This document shows positions 35,267-44,364 of a stretch of DNA of 64,000 nucleotides, piece by piece. The stretch is from positions 1 to 64,000 of the forward strand of contig SUGL01000034.1 of assembly GCA_004963905.1 (NCBI GenBank), read 5' to 3'. The notes beneath the pieces were generated by a model, which saw nothing but the letters and a program-made list of their open reading frames with translations, ran no database searches and was not told the DNA's origin. Position numbers and translations under genes: made by a program. Position 1 is the stretch's first letter; every line of letters begins with the position of its first letter. Origin of the DNA: Mesorhizobium sp. Lineage in GTDB: Bacteria > Pseudomonadota > Alphaproteobacteria > Rhizobiales > Rhizobiaceae.

Positions 35267-36436
35267 CTATTTTACTCCAAAAACATCGATGACCATTTTG
35301 CTACCATCCTCCGCTATCGCGCAGCTGAACTTCGCGGTACCCACCGCCGCTGACTCATCGCCGCTGCAAGATCGGTCAGAGTCAGCGGTTTTCAAGCTTG
35401 GCTGGTCCTTGATGGATATCGGTATTGACAAGGACAGCCTTCGTCCCGAACGGGCTAGAATCTCGCCAACATTGTTGCCGATGGTTTTCCACTGGTCTGT
35501 GTCCCACTTCTGATCGCCTAGGTCTGTAGCGATTCTAGCGACCGATCGTTTGATGACGTCTGCCTGAACCTCCTGACTGATGGGATACGCCGCTCGAATA
35601 GTTTCTCGATCCTTCAATGATATCTTAGTTGGCTGAGAAATAAAACACCTAGACTTCGTACCTTGTTTAAACATCCACGCTGGCAACGCATAGTGCATAA
35701 TCGATTTGCGATCGTAAGGAGTTGCTCTCAGACGCGGTGATGCTACCATCTCCTTGAAGTTTGACAATATTTCATCTTCGCTCCATCCCCATTCTTTTTC
35801 GATCTTAGGAATAACAGTATCCCACGCGAACTCATCGTCGCAATGAGCTTCTGGACTCTGATGCTCGTGCTCCAGGCCTAACGCATGCCCGACCTCATGG
35901 AGGATTGTTTCCTCAAGCCACGCCTTGTCGAGCGAGTTAAATGCCGCTCCGTTAGTCTGAACGTTTAGAGATGCTCCCGCCTTCACGACGTCTGGGAGTA
36001 GGCTGTCCGTGCCAACGAATGACCAACTTCCTTCTTGCTTGAAGGAGATCCTGATATCTTCTACCGAATCGTTGGTACAATCATTAAATTTAGGCGGGTC
36101 GCCAAAATTGATTTTTATAGATGTACCATCAAGCCATTTCTTTGAAGTTCTCACAAAAAATTTTTTGAGCAACTCCCCTCCATCTAAGAAACAAGCCGAT
36201 ATGGTACTATCAGATGCCCATATTTTCAAACTATCATATACACCTTTTGTTTGAGTAGCAGCACTGCCAATAGTGTCTGTTAATCCAGAAATTTCTTCTG
36301 CATCTCTTACCATCACCGGATTTACCGGTCCCAGAGTGTGTGCGAACACGTTTTCCGAAAAACATGACAGCGTGATTGCGACTGCCCCCCAAGCAATCAC
36401 TCCTTTCAGCGTACCGAAATCGGATGGACTCTTCAT
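35267..36436 (-). CDS. Exported astacin-type (M12) zinc metalloprotease
   Basis: 389 residues from ATG 36436, with GGGAGGGAG upstream. A signal peptide is visible (basic start, IAWGAVAITLSCF, cut after VFA). The zinc site is HEVGHALGLEHEHQ near residue 190 (HExxHxxGxxHE), and a Met-turn S-I-M-H-Y follows about 65 residues later. These are the marks of the astacin/metzincin group. The N-terminal 120 residues could be a propeptide. The last 100 residues have four-strand character and two Cys. It is divergent from the TIR gene, with 215 bases between. Codon use is more AT-rich than in the 18-32 kb block. Confidence 0.85.
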   Translation of the reverse strand: MKSPSDFGTLKGVIAWGAVAITLSCFSENVFAHTLGPVNPVMVRDAEEISGLTDTIGSAATQTKGVYDSLKIWASDSTISACFLDGGELLKKFFVRTSKKWLDGTSIKINFGDPPKFNDCTNDSVEDIRISFKQEGSWSFVGTDSLLPDVVKAGASLNVQTNGAAFNSLDKAWLEETILHEVGHALGLEHEHQSPEAHCDDEFAWDTVIPKIEKEWGWSEDEILSNFKEMVASPRLRATPYDRKSIMHYALPAWMFKQGTKSRCFISQPTKISLKDRETIRAAYPISQEVQADVIKRSVARIATDLGDQKWDTDQWKTIGNNVGEILARSGRRLSLSIPISIKDQPSLKTADSDRSCSGDESAAVGTAKFSCAIAEDGSKMVIDVFGVK

Positions 36437-36651
36437 TTGCTCCCTCCCTATATATGCTATCACTTATTGGAATTCGCCACTTGCCGTACGGCTAGGACAT
36501 CAAGGCGTGTTCGATCCTCATATCTCGCCCATTCTGCTGCTCGCTAAGCAACTACGCAAGCTGGCGTTGCCATCAGTCATTGTTTTGGCTCAAATGGCTC
36601 CGCCTACGTTCACTGTTGAAATCAACCCAACCCGGTTTGAGGGTGGTCAAC

Positions 36652-39009
36652 GTGCCGATCGCTCAGCACCCAAGTCGTGACCGAACTCCGGAGTCGGATC
36701 TTTCGCGACCGCCGGAAGCATCGGGTCGTTTTAAGTACAGAGCCTTTATAAGCTATTCCTCCTCGGATCGGGAGGCCGCTGAGAAGCTGCAGAGGGCACT
36801 GGAGTCATACAAAATACCCAAACCACTACGCGGACGGTCCGAGAATTATCAAAGCAAACGATTGTCCCCAATCTTCAGAGATCGCTCCGACCTGAAGGCG
36901 GCCGCCGATCTTGGGCATACAATTCGTGACGCGCTAAAGAACTCTGAATATCTGATCGTTCTGTGCAGCCCATCGGCAGCCGCTTCTCTATGGGTCGAAC
37001 GGGAAATTTCCTTCTTTAAAGGTCTCGGGCGGCCCGACAATATCATCGCGGTGATCGTGAGGGGCGCCCCTATTGCTCACCATCCGCTGGATGAGCCTCA
37101 GGGGGCGTTTCCAAAGGGATTGCTTCGTAGCGACGACGGCTCTCTCGTGGAGCCCCTAGCGGCCGACATGCGGGAGCAAGCCGCGGACGACCGCGGCGGC
37201 GATGGATTCAACTTAGCCAAGTTGAAGATTGTTGCCACATTACTCGGTGTTTCGCTCGCCGAACTCACTCAGAGGCAGGCCGAAGCGGATCGGCGCCAGC
37301 GCAGGGTTGCACAGATCATTGCAGCCGGAATGCTTTTCCTCTCTGCGATCGCAAGCGGAGCAGCATGGATCGCATGGAACCAGAGTCGCAAGGCCGAACA
37401 ACGCCTTCAGGCTGCCGTTGACATTGCGGCCAGACAAATAAGTGCCACGACAAAATACCGAGACCGCTATGGTGTCCCAACGGCCGTGATCAAGGAATTA
37501 CTGACTTCCGCGGAACGAGACTTCGCAGGGTTGATCTCTGGGGACGAGACCTCACCCATGCTTGTCCTGCAACGGACCCGCCTAAATCTCGAATTCGCTG
37601 ATCTATTCAACCTCGTCGGCGACAAGCAGTCCCAGCGGAAGCCCATTTCCCTGATTGCGAAGTCAGCGGCGGACCTGGATTGGTTGGAACAACGGTCTAC
37701 TTCCGCGCTGGAATGGATCGGGCTGTCTTCAGTGCCAGATTCCGCCGCGGTCGCGATGATGCGCTTGAAATTGTATGATGCTCAGGCACAAGAAAGCAGT
37801 TATGCGGGCAAATACAAGGAAGGCATCGCATTCGCGCAGTCGAGAATCGCCTTGTCGGAACGATGGCTGTCAAAGACCGGCGAGTTGCGCTGGCTGCGGG
37901 AACTGGCTCAAGGGCATTGCAGAATTGGGTCGTTCAATTACCAAAGTGGGAACCTTTCAGCTTCTGCCGATGAGTATCAAAAATGTCTAGAGACAACGAG
38001 ATCGCTAATCCAGAAGCGGAAAGACGGCGCAGATCGCGCCGACCTCATGACTGCAGTCTCCGAACTGGCGACGACGCTCGTCGAAATGGACCGCCGTTCC
38101 GAGGCTCTAGCGCTCCAAAGGGAGGCCGCTGACACGGTAAAGCTACTCGTTTCGACGGAGCAGGCAAACACCGAATACAACCGCACCGAACTGATCACGC
38201 TCACTCGGCTTGGCGATATGGTGATGTCGGTGGACATGGATGTGGGCGAGTCCTTGAAACTGTATGAGGAGGCGTTGCCCATTTCCGACAAACTCACCCG
38301 CTCGGATCCCTCAAGGCTGGATTGGCAAAGAGATCGCTCCATCTTGTTAGAGAGACTGGCTAGCGCGCATTTGCGAGAGGCGGACCAGGAAGACGCGGCG
38401 GCGTCGCTTCGGAGCTTAGGCCAGGCAGACTCGAACCTTCAGGATGCGCTACAGACCGTCGACCGCCTTTTGAACAACGATCCTCGGAATCAGGAGTGGC
38501 GTCGGGACCAAAGCGTGGTTGAGGAAAGGATGGGCCAAGTAGCGTTTGCTACCTACAAACGGGGTGGAGATACACTGAAATTGGAGGAATCAGAGCGCTG
38601 GTACGACAAAGCCATCGGAGATCGGCGCGTTGTTCTCAAGGAAGATCCTGGGAGTTCGATTCACAAACTCGACCTAGCGGTTGGTTTGATACAACTCGGC
38701 GAAGTCGCAACGGAGATACCCAGTCGGAACGGCAACGCTGAGAGTTCGCTGAAGGAAGCATTGAACCTCCTCAAGGAATTGGTGGGTGCCAAAGACGCGT
38801 TGACGATTTGGCGACGAGAAATAGCGAAAGCACACTATGCTCTCGCAAACCTTTACCAGCGCAGGGGCAGTGCTAGCGCCGCCTTGTCGGAGATCCAATC
38901 TGCATTGGAGGTCATCCGTGACCTACGAAAGTTGTACCCCGACCTTGCCCAGTACAAGCAGGACGAAGCTGACCTTGTCGCCAAGACAGAGGAACTGGCG
39001 AAGCAATGA
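36652..39009 (+). CDS. TIR domain, transmembrane, TPR-type protein
   Basis: About 785 residues. GTG 36652 with GAGGG eight bases upstream is the favoured start; the frame is open to 36580. Residues about 25-165 form a TIR domain: FKYRAFISYSSSDREAAEKL, then DRSDLKAAADLG, and SLWVEREISFF with the likely catalytic Glu. TIR domains of defence systems hydrolyse or convert NAD. A membrane helix (IIAAGMLFLSAIASGAAWIAW) near residue 230 anchors the protein. Behind it are about 500 residues of helical, TPR-like repeats, on the other side of the membrane. It may therefore sense outside signals and act on NAD inside. Confidence 0.85.
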   Translation: MPIAQHPSRDRTPESDLSRPPEASGRFKYRAFISYSSSDREAAEKLQRALESYKIPKPLRGRSENYQSKRLSPIFRDRSDLKAAADLGHTIRDALKNSEYLIVLCSPSAAASLWVEREISFFKGLGRPDNIIAVIVRGAPIAHHPLDEPQGAFPKGLLRSDDGSLVEPLAADMREQAADDRGGDGFNLAKLKIVATLLGVSLAELTQRQAEADRRQRRVAQIIAAGMLFLSAIASGAAWIAWNQSRKAEQRLQAAVDIAARQISATTKYRDRYGVPTAVIKELLTSAERDFAGLISGDETSPMLVLQRTRLNLEFADLFNLVGDKQSQRKPISLIAKSAADLDWLEQRSTSALEWIGLSSVPDSAAVAMMRLKLYDAQAQESSYAGKYKEGIAFAQSRIALSERWLSKTGELRWLRELAQGHCRIGSFNYQSGNLSASADEYQKCLETTRSLIQKRKDGADRADLMTAVSELATTLVEMDRRSEALALQREAADTVKLLVSTEQANTEYNRTELITLTRLGDMVMSVDMDVGESLKLYEEALPISDKLTRSDPSRLDWQRDRSILLERLASAHLREADQEDAAASLRSLGQADSNLQDALQTVDRLLNNDPRNQEWRRDQSVVEERMGQVAFATYKRGGDTLKLEESERWYDKAIGDRRVVLKEDPGSSIHKLDLAVGLIQLGEVATEIPSRNGNAESSLKEALNLLKELVGAKDALTIWRREIAKAHYALANLYQRRGSASAALSEIQSALEVIRDLRKLYPDLAQYKQDEADLVAKTEELAKQ

Positions 39010-39040
39010 GGCATCTTATCTGATCAAGAAGCAAGCACCG

Positions 39041-40585
39041 TCAGAAGGCGACTCTGACTCCTGCGGTAACCCCGACATCGTCGATCAGCTCGTTTGCCAA
39101 GGTTGCCCTACCATCGACAAAAGCTACCCCACCTTCAAAGATTTCGGCGACCACACCACCGCGAAGCTCAAGGAAGTTTCGGTCCGGTGGGTTTGTTTTG
39201 AAACTGAAACCAAAGGGATCAGGTCGATTGTCCTCGACGAAGGTCGCGCTGACGGTGCGCTGGTCGTTGGCGAATTCGTGGACATAGTCCAGTTGCGCGA
39301 ATGGAACTACCGTCTTCTGGGCCAAAACCAAGGGCGTCGAAATTGCAAAGCCGATGCGTGTCTGGATGGACGAGATGTTCTGGTCATCATAGCGAAGGCC
39401 GGCTCCAGTCGGCACCCATTTGGTGCCGCGCTCTTCGGTTTCCGAATAGCTGTCGATGCCGTTCCATAAGGCATCGAATGACAGTCGGGGGCCGAAGAGC
39501 GCGCCGCTATACTCCCAATCATATCCCGCTCTCAGGTCGGCGGACACTCCATACACTGTAGGAGTTCCACTAATAATGCCGGCCATCTTCATTTTTGCAA
39601 ATGGGATCGAATTACCCAGCAACGTTACATCCACATTGCAAAGGCTGTTACTATAGTGAGTTCGACTCTTACTGACGCCAACCTCCGCAGAGATGAATGC
39701 ACTCCCCATCCATCGTCTTTGGTAAAGTATGGATCCACGGAACTCATCCGTGTCGACCGCACCGTCACTCGGGACGCCGCAGAGATCTTCAAAATTGGCA
39801 TTGAAAATCGCTCCCGGCACAGTTGTTTCTATAGATACATTCTTCGGTCCGGGAGAAACGCCACTTCCCGTTGAGTAAGTTCCTGTGATCCCGATCAAGC
39901 TTTCATCGGAGAGGTTCCACAGTGCGCCAAACTGCGTTGTGAAGGTATCAATGTCGCTCGCCCGTTGATAGCGGGTGCGCGATTGGCGATAGTTCTCATA
40001 TTCGACTTTACCGAACACACTGAACCCGTCGAACGGGATAAGTGTGTTTGCATTCAGCACGCCATCGTGACCATTGAGATGGAAGAAAGCATTGGCGGAT
40101 TGCGGCAGCGGCTCTTGGTAGAAATAGTTTGAAACCGTTTCGCTTTCGTCATCCTTGCAGTCCGGATCCTTGGAAGGATCACATTGTTCCAATGCGCGGC
40201 CGCTGAGATCGAATTGTGATACGGTTCGGGTGGACTGCAGCGATGACATGCCACCGCCCAAGGCCGATCCACCGAACAACTGTAGGTTTTCCGTGTTAGG
40301 AAAGCAATGCCGAGATAGGTTCGGTCCGATTAGGCCTGTTCCTCGTGTTGTATCAATAACCGAAAGGCTTCCGGAGAAATTGCCCTCGTAATACGTGAGG
40401 TCGGGATCATGGAACTGCTCGGCAAATTTACAATTTTGGGACGGGCCGTTCCCTAGCAGATGGTTCAACGCATCACTGTAAGTATCGAAATTGTGAATAA
40501 CTGGAGGCTGGATGGCCTGAGCGCTTACCCCGCTCGAAACCACAAGGCATGCACACTGGATCACAATTGCCCGCGCAATTCGCAC
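39041..40585 (-). CDS. Autotransporter-type outer-membrane beta-barrel protein
   Basis: 514 residues from GTG 40585 with GGGGGAG upstream. An N-terminal signal peptide (AIVIQCACLVVSSGVSAQA) is followed by a short exported region with several Cys (CDPSKDPDCKDD). From about residue 230 on come amphipathic strands with aromatic ends, typical of a 12-strand autotransporter barrel. The C terminus ends GVRVAF, the Phe-terminal signature recognised by the BAM complex. The passenger is small, unlike large adhesins. It converges with the TIR gene, leaving 31 bases between stops. Confidence 0.8.
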   Translation of the reverse strand: MRIARAIVIQCACLVVSSGVSAQAIQPPVIHNFDTYSDALNHLLGNGPSQNCKFAEQFHDPDLTYYEGNFSGSLSVIDTTRGTGLIGPNLSRHCFPNTENLQLFGGSALGGGMSSLQSTRTVSQFDLSGRALEQCDPSKDPDCKDDESETVSNYFYQEPLPQSANAFFHLNGHDGVLNANTLIPFDGFSVFGKVEYENYRQSRTRYQRASDIDTFTTQFGALWNLSDESLIGITGTYSTGSGVSPGPKNVSIETTVPGAIFNANFEDLCGVPSDGAVDTDEFRGSILYQRRWMGSAFISAEVGVSKSRTHYSNSLCNVDVTLLGNSIPFAKMKMAGIISGTPTVYGVSADLRAGYDWEYSGALFGPRLSFDALWNGIDSYSETEERGTKWVPTGAGLRYDDQNISSIQTRIGFAISTPLVLAQKTVVPFAQLDYVHEFANDQRTVSATFVEDNRPDPFGFSFKTNPPDRNFLELRGGVVAEIFEGGVAFVDGRATLANELIDDVGVTAGVRVAF

Positions 40586-41052
40586 CGATCACTCCCCCGA
40601 ACGGCATTTGGTCTGGCTTTGGTTCCAACTCCTTTAGATGCCGCTTATAGATGGTCGCACATTTTCCATGAATCGCAAGGTGCAGCATTTTGCTACGTTT
40701 CGTTTTTACGTTTGGATGCAGAAAAAGCACACAAGTTGATCGCTCCCGTCCCTATTGCCGGGAGCACTGAATTGCCAAGTGGCGTTGCGATTTATTACTA
40801 GATCTACCGCCGAAGGTGAGAGTCTGCTAGGAGTTTATCGCCTCGGACCGTTTGCCGACCATGGGCAACCTGTCGCGCGCAATTCCACTGGATTTTCTGA
40901 ATGAGTTTTGAGCCGATAGCAGATGGAATTGCGCTCTGTGCCGGCGCTACTTTGCGCAATGTTGCGCAATATCCTCGACGGATCAGGCGCACTGTCCTCT
41001 CACAAGCCGACGGCAATGGCGCCGCGGCTGGTAGCAAAGAGAGGAACCTAAA
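40586..41052. other. Upstream region of small exported protein A
   Basis: No supported gene. It contains the doubled TTGCGCAA motif (40952-40969) and AGAGGA just before the ATG at 41053. Confidence 0.5.
40952..40969. promoter_or_regulatory. Doubled TTGCGCAA motif, copy A
   Basis: TTGCGCAA-TG-TTGCGCAA: two identical 8-base palindromes two bases apart, 83-101 bases upstream of the ATG of exported protein A. The same arrangement occurs 81-98 bases upstream of its paralogue (49965-49982). A symmetric, repeated site conserved between two paralogue promoters is good evidence for a shared regulator. Confidence 0.65.
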
Positions 41053-41424
41053 ATGAATATAACCCTTGCAAAGACCGCCTTCACCCGCACCGCTTCTGCC
41101 TTGGTTGTCGCGGCGGGCCTGCTCTCCGCCGGCGTGGCGTCGGCTCACGAACGCTGGGTCAACATCAACAACGCCGGATCGAGCGAGATAGTCGGTGTTT
41201 ACATCAAGAACATCGACACCCCCTGGTGGGGGCGTGACCTTCTCGGATCCTACTACATCGACGCCGGCTACGAGATGACGGTCGATCCGCGTCGTCCGGA
41301 GGGCTACTGCCGATTCGATGTCCTGATGCAATTCGCCGACGGCTCCGAAACCGTAGCCTGGGATCAGAACCTCTGTGTGCTCACCGACCTCATCGTCGAC
41401 GAATCCGGCTATTACACGATCTGA
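41053..41424 (+). CDS. Small exported protein A (paralogue of 49522-49884)
   Basis: 123 residues from ATG 41053 (AGAGGA upstream). A signal peptide ends at VASA-H. The mature part of about 90 residues is beta-rich with ERWV, SEIVGVYIKNIDT, WGRDLLGS, DPRR, GYCRFD and FADG, and has two Cys that could form a disulfide. These blocks recur in order in the protein at 49522. The family is not known to me. It is followed by a strong terminator (41495-41530), so it is transcribed alone. It marks the left edge of the kinase/protease block. Confidence 0.75.
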   Translation: MNITLAKTAFTRTASALVVAAGLLSAGVASAHERWVNINNAGSSEIVGVYIKNIDTPWWGRDLLGSYYIDAGYEMTVDPRRPEGYCRFDVLMQFADGSETVAWDQNLCVLTDLIVDESGYYTI

Positions 41425-41494
41425 CCAGAAACGTTCGAAGGCACGTTTGAACAAGCCCGAACAGGCCGGCTGATCAGGACTACTCCTTCGCTCG

Positions 41495-41530
41495 AATCCG
41501 TCGCCAGCTTACCGGCGACGGATTTGTTGT
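41495..41530 (+). terminator. Rho-independent terminator of exported protein A gene
   Basis: AATCCGTCGCC (41495-41505) pairs with GGCGACGGATT (41514-41524), an 11-base GC-rich stem with an 8-base loop, then TTGTTGTT. It sits between the convergent genes ending at 41424 and 41543. Confidence 0.75.
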
Positions 41531-41542
41531 TCCAACGCACAA

Positions 41543-42445
41543 TTACTTGGCATTCATCGTCGCGTCGATCCAGCTCTTGAACGAAGAGACTCTTGCATAA
41601 ATACCGGGGAAGACTGGGTGGCCGCATTGATAGCCCCAACTGACCACACCGAGTTCAACATAGCCTTTTCCATCGGGCGCAGCGGCGAAAAGCGGGCCTC
41701 CACTATCGCCATAGCAGGAATCACGTCCGGTGCCAGGCGCACCAGCGCAGAGTTCGGTGTCGCTGACGGCAAAGTTCGGATTTTCAAGCAGCCCGTAATT
41801 GGCCTTGCACTTGTCGTGATCGATAATATCGATCTCAACCTGACGCAATTCATTCGGGATCTTGACATTTTCGGGGGACAACACTTCTCGGAGGTTTTCG
41901 GGATTGGCTTGATTGTAAAGCGCTAGGATCGTCGGATCGAGCTTATTGTCGAAAGTAGCGCCCCAACCGGTCACCATCACTTTGGCGTTAGTCTTGTTGA
42001 GCAGTGCGTCTGCTTTCGCGTCTGCGACCCCGATAGTTTCGATATCGTTTATGGGTTCGGTGAGGCGGATCAGCGCGACATCATTCTTGGTCGGATTGCG
42101 CGTGTAGTCCGGATGCACGATAAGCTCCACCGCTGCCATTTTCTTTAGCTTGGCCAGTTCGGAGCTTCCGTAGCCGATAGCCAGCGTCCGCTTGCCCTTG
42201 ACACAGTGCGCCGCCGTTAGCACCCAACTGGCAGCTACGAGGGCGCCTCCGCAATAGCCGCTCCCGTCAGTGACATTACTGAGGATGCGCACCTGCCAAG
42301 GCCAGTCGCCAGCCTTTGCTGTCTCGCCGCCCCTGATAAAGTCGTCGCTGTATTTCGGGGTGTCTTCCTGGCAAAGCGCCTGGACAACCGATGCCAGCGT
42401 CAGGATGCAGAGAGCAGCCCACCGCGTGACGCCCGCATTTTCCAT
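41543..42445 (-). CDS. Exported trypsin-family serine protease (S1)
   Basis: 300 residues from ATG 42445 (GAAGG upstream). A signal peptide runs to about VVQALCQ. The chymotrypsin fold is complete: RGGETAKAGDWPWQV (activation-type N terminus), LTAAHC (His), NDVALIRL (Asp), and DSCYGDSGGPL (Ser, with the S1-pocket Asp six residues before). Further Cys and VVSWGYQCGHPVFPG are as in animal-type trypsins. The segment before the RGG could be a short propeptide, so it may be a zymogen. It is divergent from the kinase gene at 42574 and could share control with it. Confidence 0.92.
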   Translation of the reverse strand: MENAGVTRWAALCILTLASVVQALCQEDTPKYSDDFIRGGETAKAGDWPWQVRILSNVTDGSGYCGGALVAASWVLTAAHCVKGKRTLAIGYGSSELAKLKKMAAVELIVHPDYTRNPTKNDVALIRLTEPINDIETIGVADAKADALLNKTNAKVMVTGWGATFDNKLDPTILALYNQANPENLREVLSPENVKIPNELRQVEIDIIDHDKCKANYGLLENPNFAVSDTELCAGAPGTGRDSCYGDSGGPLFAAAPDGKGYVELGVVSWGYQCGHPVFPGIYARVSSFKSWIDATMNAK

Positions 42446-42573
42446 AGCAGTCTGACCTTCACTCCACGGGAACTCGTTCAGTCGGCCAGCGGGCGACCCG
42501 CGGAGAGTCAGCGCAGGCTCGCGTTCGGGGCATCCATTCACATTACCAGCTTTGGCAAAAATGCGATAACTTT

Positions 42574-44364
42574 GTGAGCATGGTGGGCACCGCTGAAGAA
42601 AAACTCGGCGTACTGGAGAAGGGCATCTCCGACAACGTTGAACCACGTAGCCTTTCCAGGCTGATGGACGATGTCGAACTGGGCTCAGATCCTGACCGGT
42701 CGCAGGTTGTTCGCTACCTGCTTGTCCAGGCCGCAATCCACAATCGTCTCGGCTCCGGCGAATCTGCCCTCGCATCGCTGCTCGAGGCCAGGCACCTCGC
42801 CGCAGATGATCGGCTCGCCCCGTTCAGACCGGCAATCTCGCGCCTCTTCGCTACAGTTTATTCTTGGCGTGGGCGAGGCGAAATGGCGGCCTTCGAGCTG
42901 CTGCGCGCAATGGCCGAGGCGTCCGGCGACGGAGGCGAGACGGCAAAGAATTTTGCCGAAGGTGGCCGGCTGAACAAGGAGCTCGGGCGTTTTGACGCCG
43001 CAGTGCTGCAGTTCGATGCCGCCCTGAAGTCGGATCAGCTTGCCGAGACCGAACGCGCTCGCGCCATGCTCGGAAAAATGCAAATGCTTGGGGCCTTGTC
43101 GCGACATGCAGAGTGTCTTGCGCTCGGCGAGGAGGCTGGGCCACTGATCGCCGTAGAGAACGATCGCCTACGCCTTCTGCATGGGCTTGAAGTCAGCCGT
43201 GCAGCCGCAGCCTTGGGAGAGTTCGACCGTGCCCGCAGAGTGCTCGAAGATTCGAAGCGCTTCCTGCCCGAGGAGACGTCAAGCTGGTCCTGGATCGACT
43301 GGACTGAGGCTGGCATCGACATCGAGATCCGCTCACAGACGGCGGCCGACGAGGAGAAACTGCAATCAATCATAGAACGCTTCAATGAGGACGGCCTCCC
43401 TATCCGGGAAGCTTCGGCCCGCCTGTTGCTAGCCGACGCAGCGCGCCGCAACGGAAATCTCGAAAGGGCCATGGAGGAGGCGAGCATAGCCCTCAGGATT
43501 GCGACTGCGCAGCGGAACGGATCCCTGACCGAAAGGGCTCGCGGCGCGATGTTGTCCTGTGACAAGGCGCGAAACTCCTCCCAAGCCGAAACGCCCGGGT
43601 CGCCTATTGTGCCCGAGCGCTATCTCCTATGCGAAGTGCTCGGTCGTGGTGGCTACGGTGTTGTGCGCCGAGCTTATGATCTAGAAACCGGGGCGGAGCG
43701 CGCTATTAAGATGGTCGACTTCTTGTCGATTAGTGACGTCGAGAAGCGGCAAATGACGGTGCGCGATGCTCAGGCCGAAGTCGAAGCAGCGCGCCGCGTC
43801 CGCCATCCCGGATTGGTGGTGATCCACAATGCTTTTGTTGAGGACTCGGTCGTCGTCATCGTCCAGGATTTAGTCAGGGGCAAGAACCTGGGTCTGTTGA
43901 TGAACGAAGTCCTTGGCCGTGTCGCCGTGCTCGATCTATTCACGCGAATTGCTCACGCGCTCGCGGCTTTGCATGGGGCGGGCATCGTTCATCGCGACCT
44001 GAAGCCAGAAAACATAATCATCAATGAACGGGGCCGCCCGGTTATCATCGATTTTGGCTTGGCTGCTTATGAACATGGTAGCAGTTTCGAAGGACGGGCA
44101 AGGGGTACGCACCTATACATCGCGCCAGAAGTTATTGGCGGACGCTCTGACGCTGCCGATCCGAAGCAAGACATCTATTCTTTCGGGGTAATGCTTGCGC
44201 AATTCCTGACGATCCGCCCACTGGGCATTTTCAGTTGGTTGCATCCGGACCCAGTCGCTCGCCTGACCCGCCGGATGACGGCCACCGATCCGGCCCGCCG
44301 CCCCTATTCGATGCATGCTGTCGCCGCGATACTCGATCGGGAACTCCGCGCCGCCTCCACGTGA
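42574..44364 (+). CDS. Ser/Thr protein kinase with N-terminal TPR-like region
   Basis: 596 residues from GTG 42574 (ATG 42580 possible). Residues 1-330 are helical with repeated A-x-x-x-L patterns of TPR type. The kinase domain is C-terminal (about 350-596), an unusual order: VLGRGGYGVVRRAYD (glycine loop), AIKMVDF (catalytic Lys), IVHRDLKPENIIIN near residue 473 (catalytic Asp), IDFGLA (DFG) and RGTHLYIAPEV. No membrane helix is seen, so it is cytoplasmic. It is divergent from the trypsin gene, and its 3' end overlaps the converging FHA-trypsin gene by 61 bases. The FHA neighbour suggests that it marks threonines read by that protein. Confidence 0.92.
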   Translation: MSMVGTAEEKLGVLEKGISDNVEPRSLSRLMDDVELGSDPDRSQVVRYLLVQAAIHNRLGSGESALASLLEARHLAADDRLAPFRPAISRLFATVYSWRGRGEMAAFELLRAMAEASGDGGETAKNFAEGGRLNKELGRFDAAVLQFDAALKSDQLAETERARAMLGKMQMLGALSRHAECLALGEEAGPLIAVENDRLRLLHGLEVSRAAAALGEFDRARRVLEDSKRFLPEETSSWSWIDWTEAGIDIEIRSQTAADEEKLQSIIERFNEDGLPIREASARLLLADAARRNGNLERAMEEASIALRIATAQRNGSLTERARGAMLSCDKARNSSQAETPGSPIVPERYLLCEVLGRGGYGVVRRAYDLETGAERAIKMVDFLSISDVEKRQMTVRDAQAEVEAARRVRHPGLVVIHNAFVEDSVVVIVQDLVRGKNLGLLMNEVLGRVAVLDLFTRIAHALAALHGAGIVHRDLKPENIIINERGRPVIIDFGLAAYEHGSSFEGRARGTHLYIAPEVIGGRSDAADPKQDIYSFGVMLAQFLTIRPLGIFSWLHPDPVARLTRRMTATDPARRPYSMHAVAAILDRELRAAST

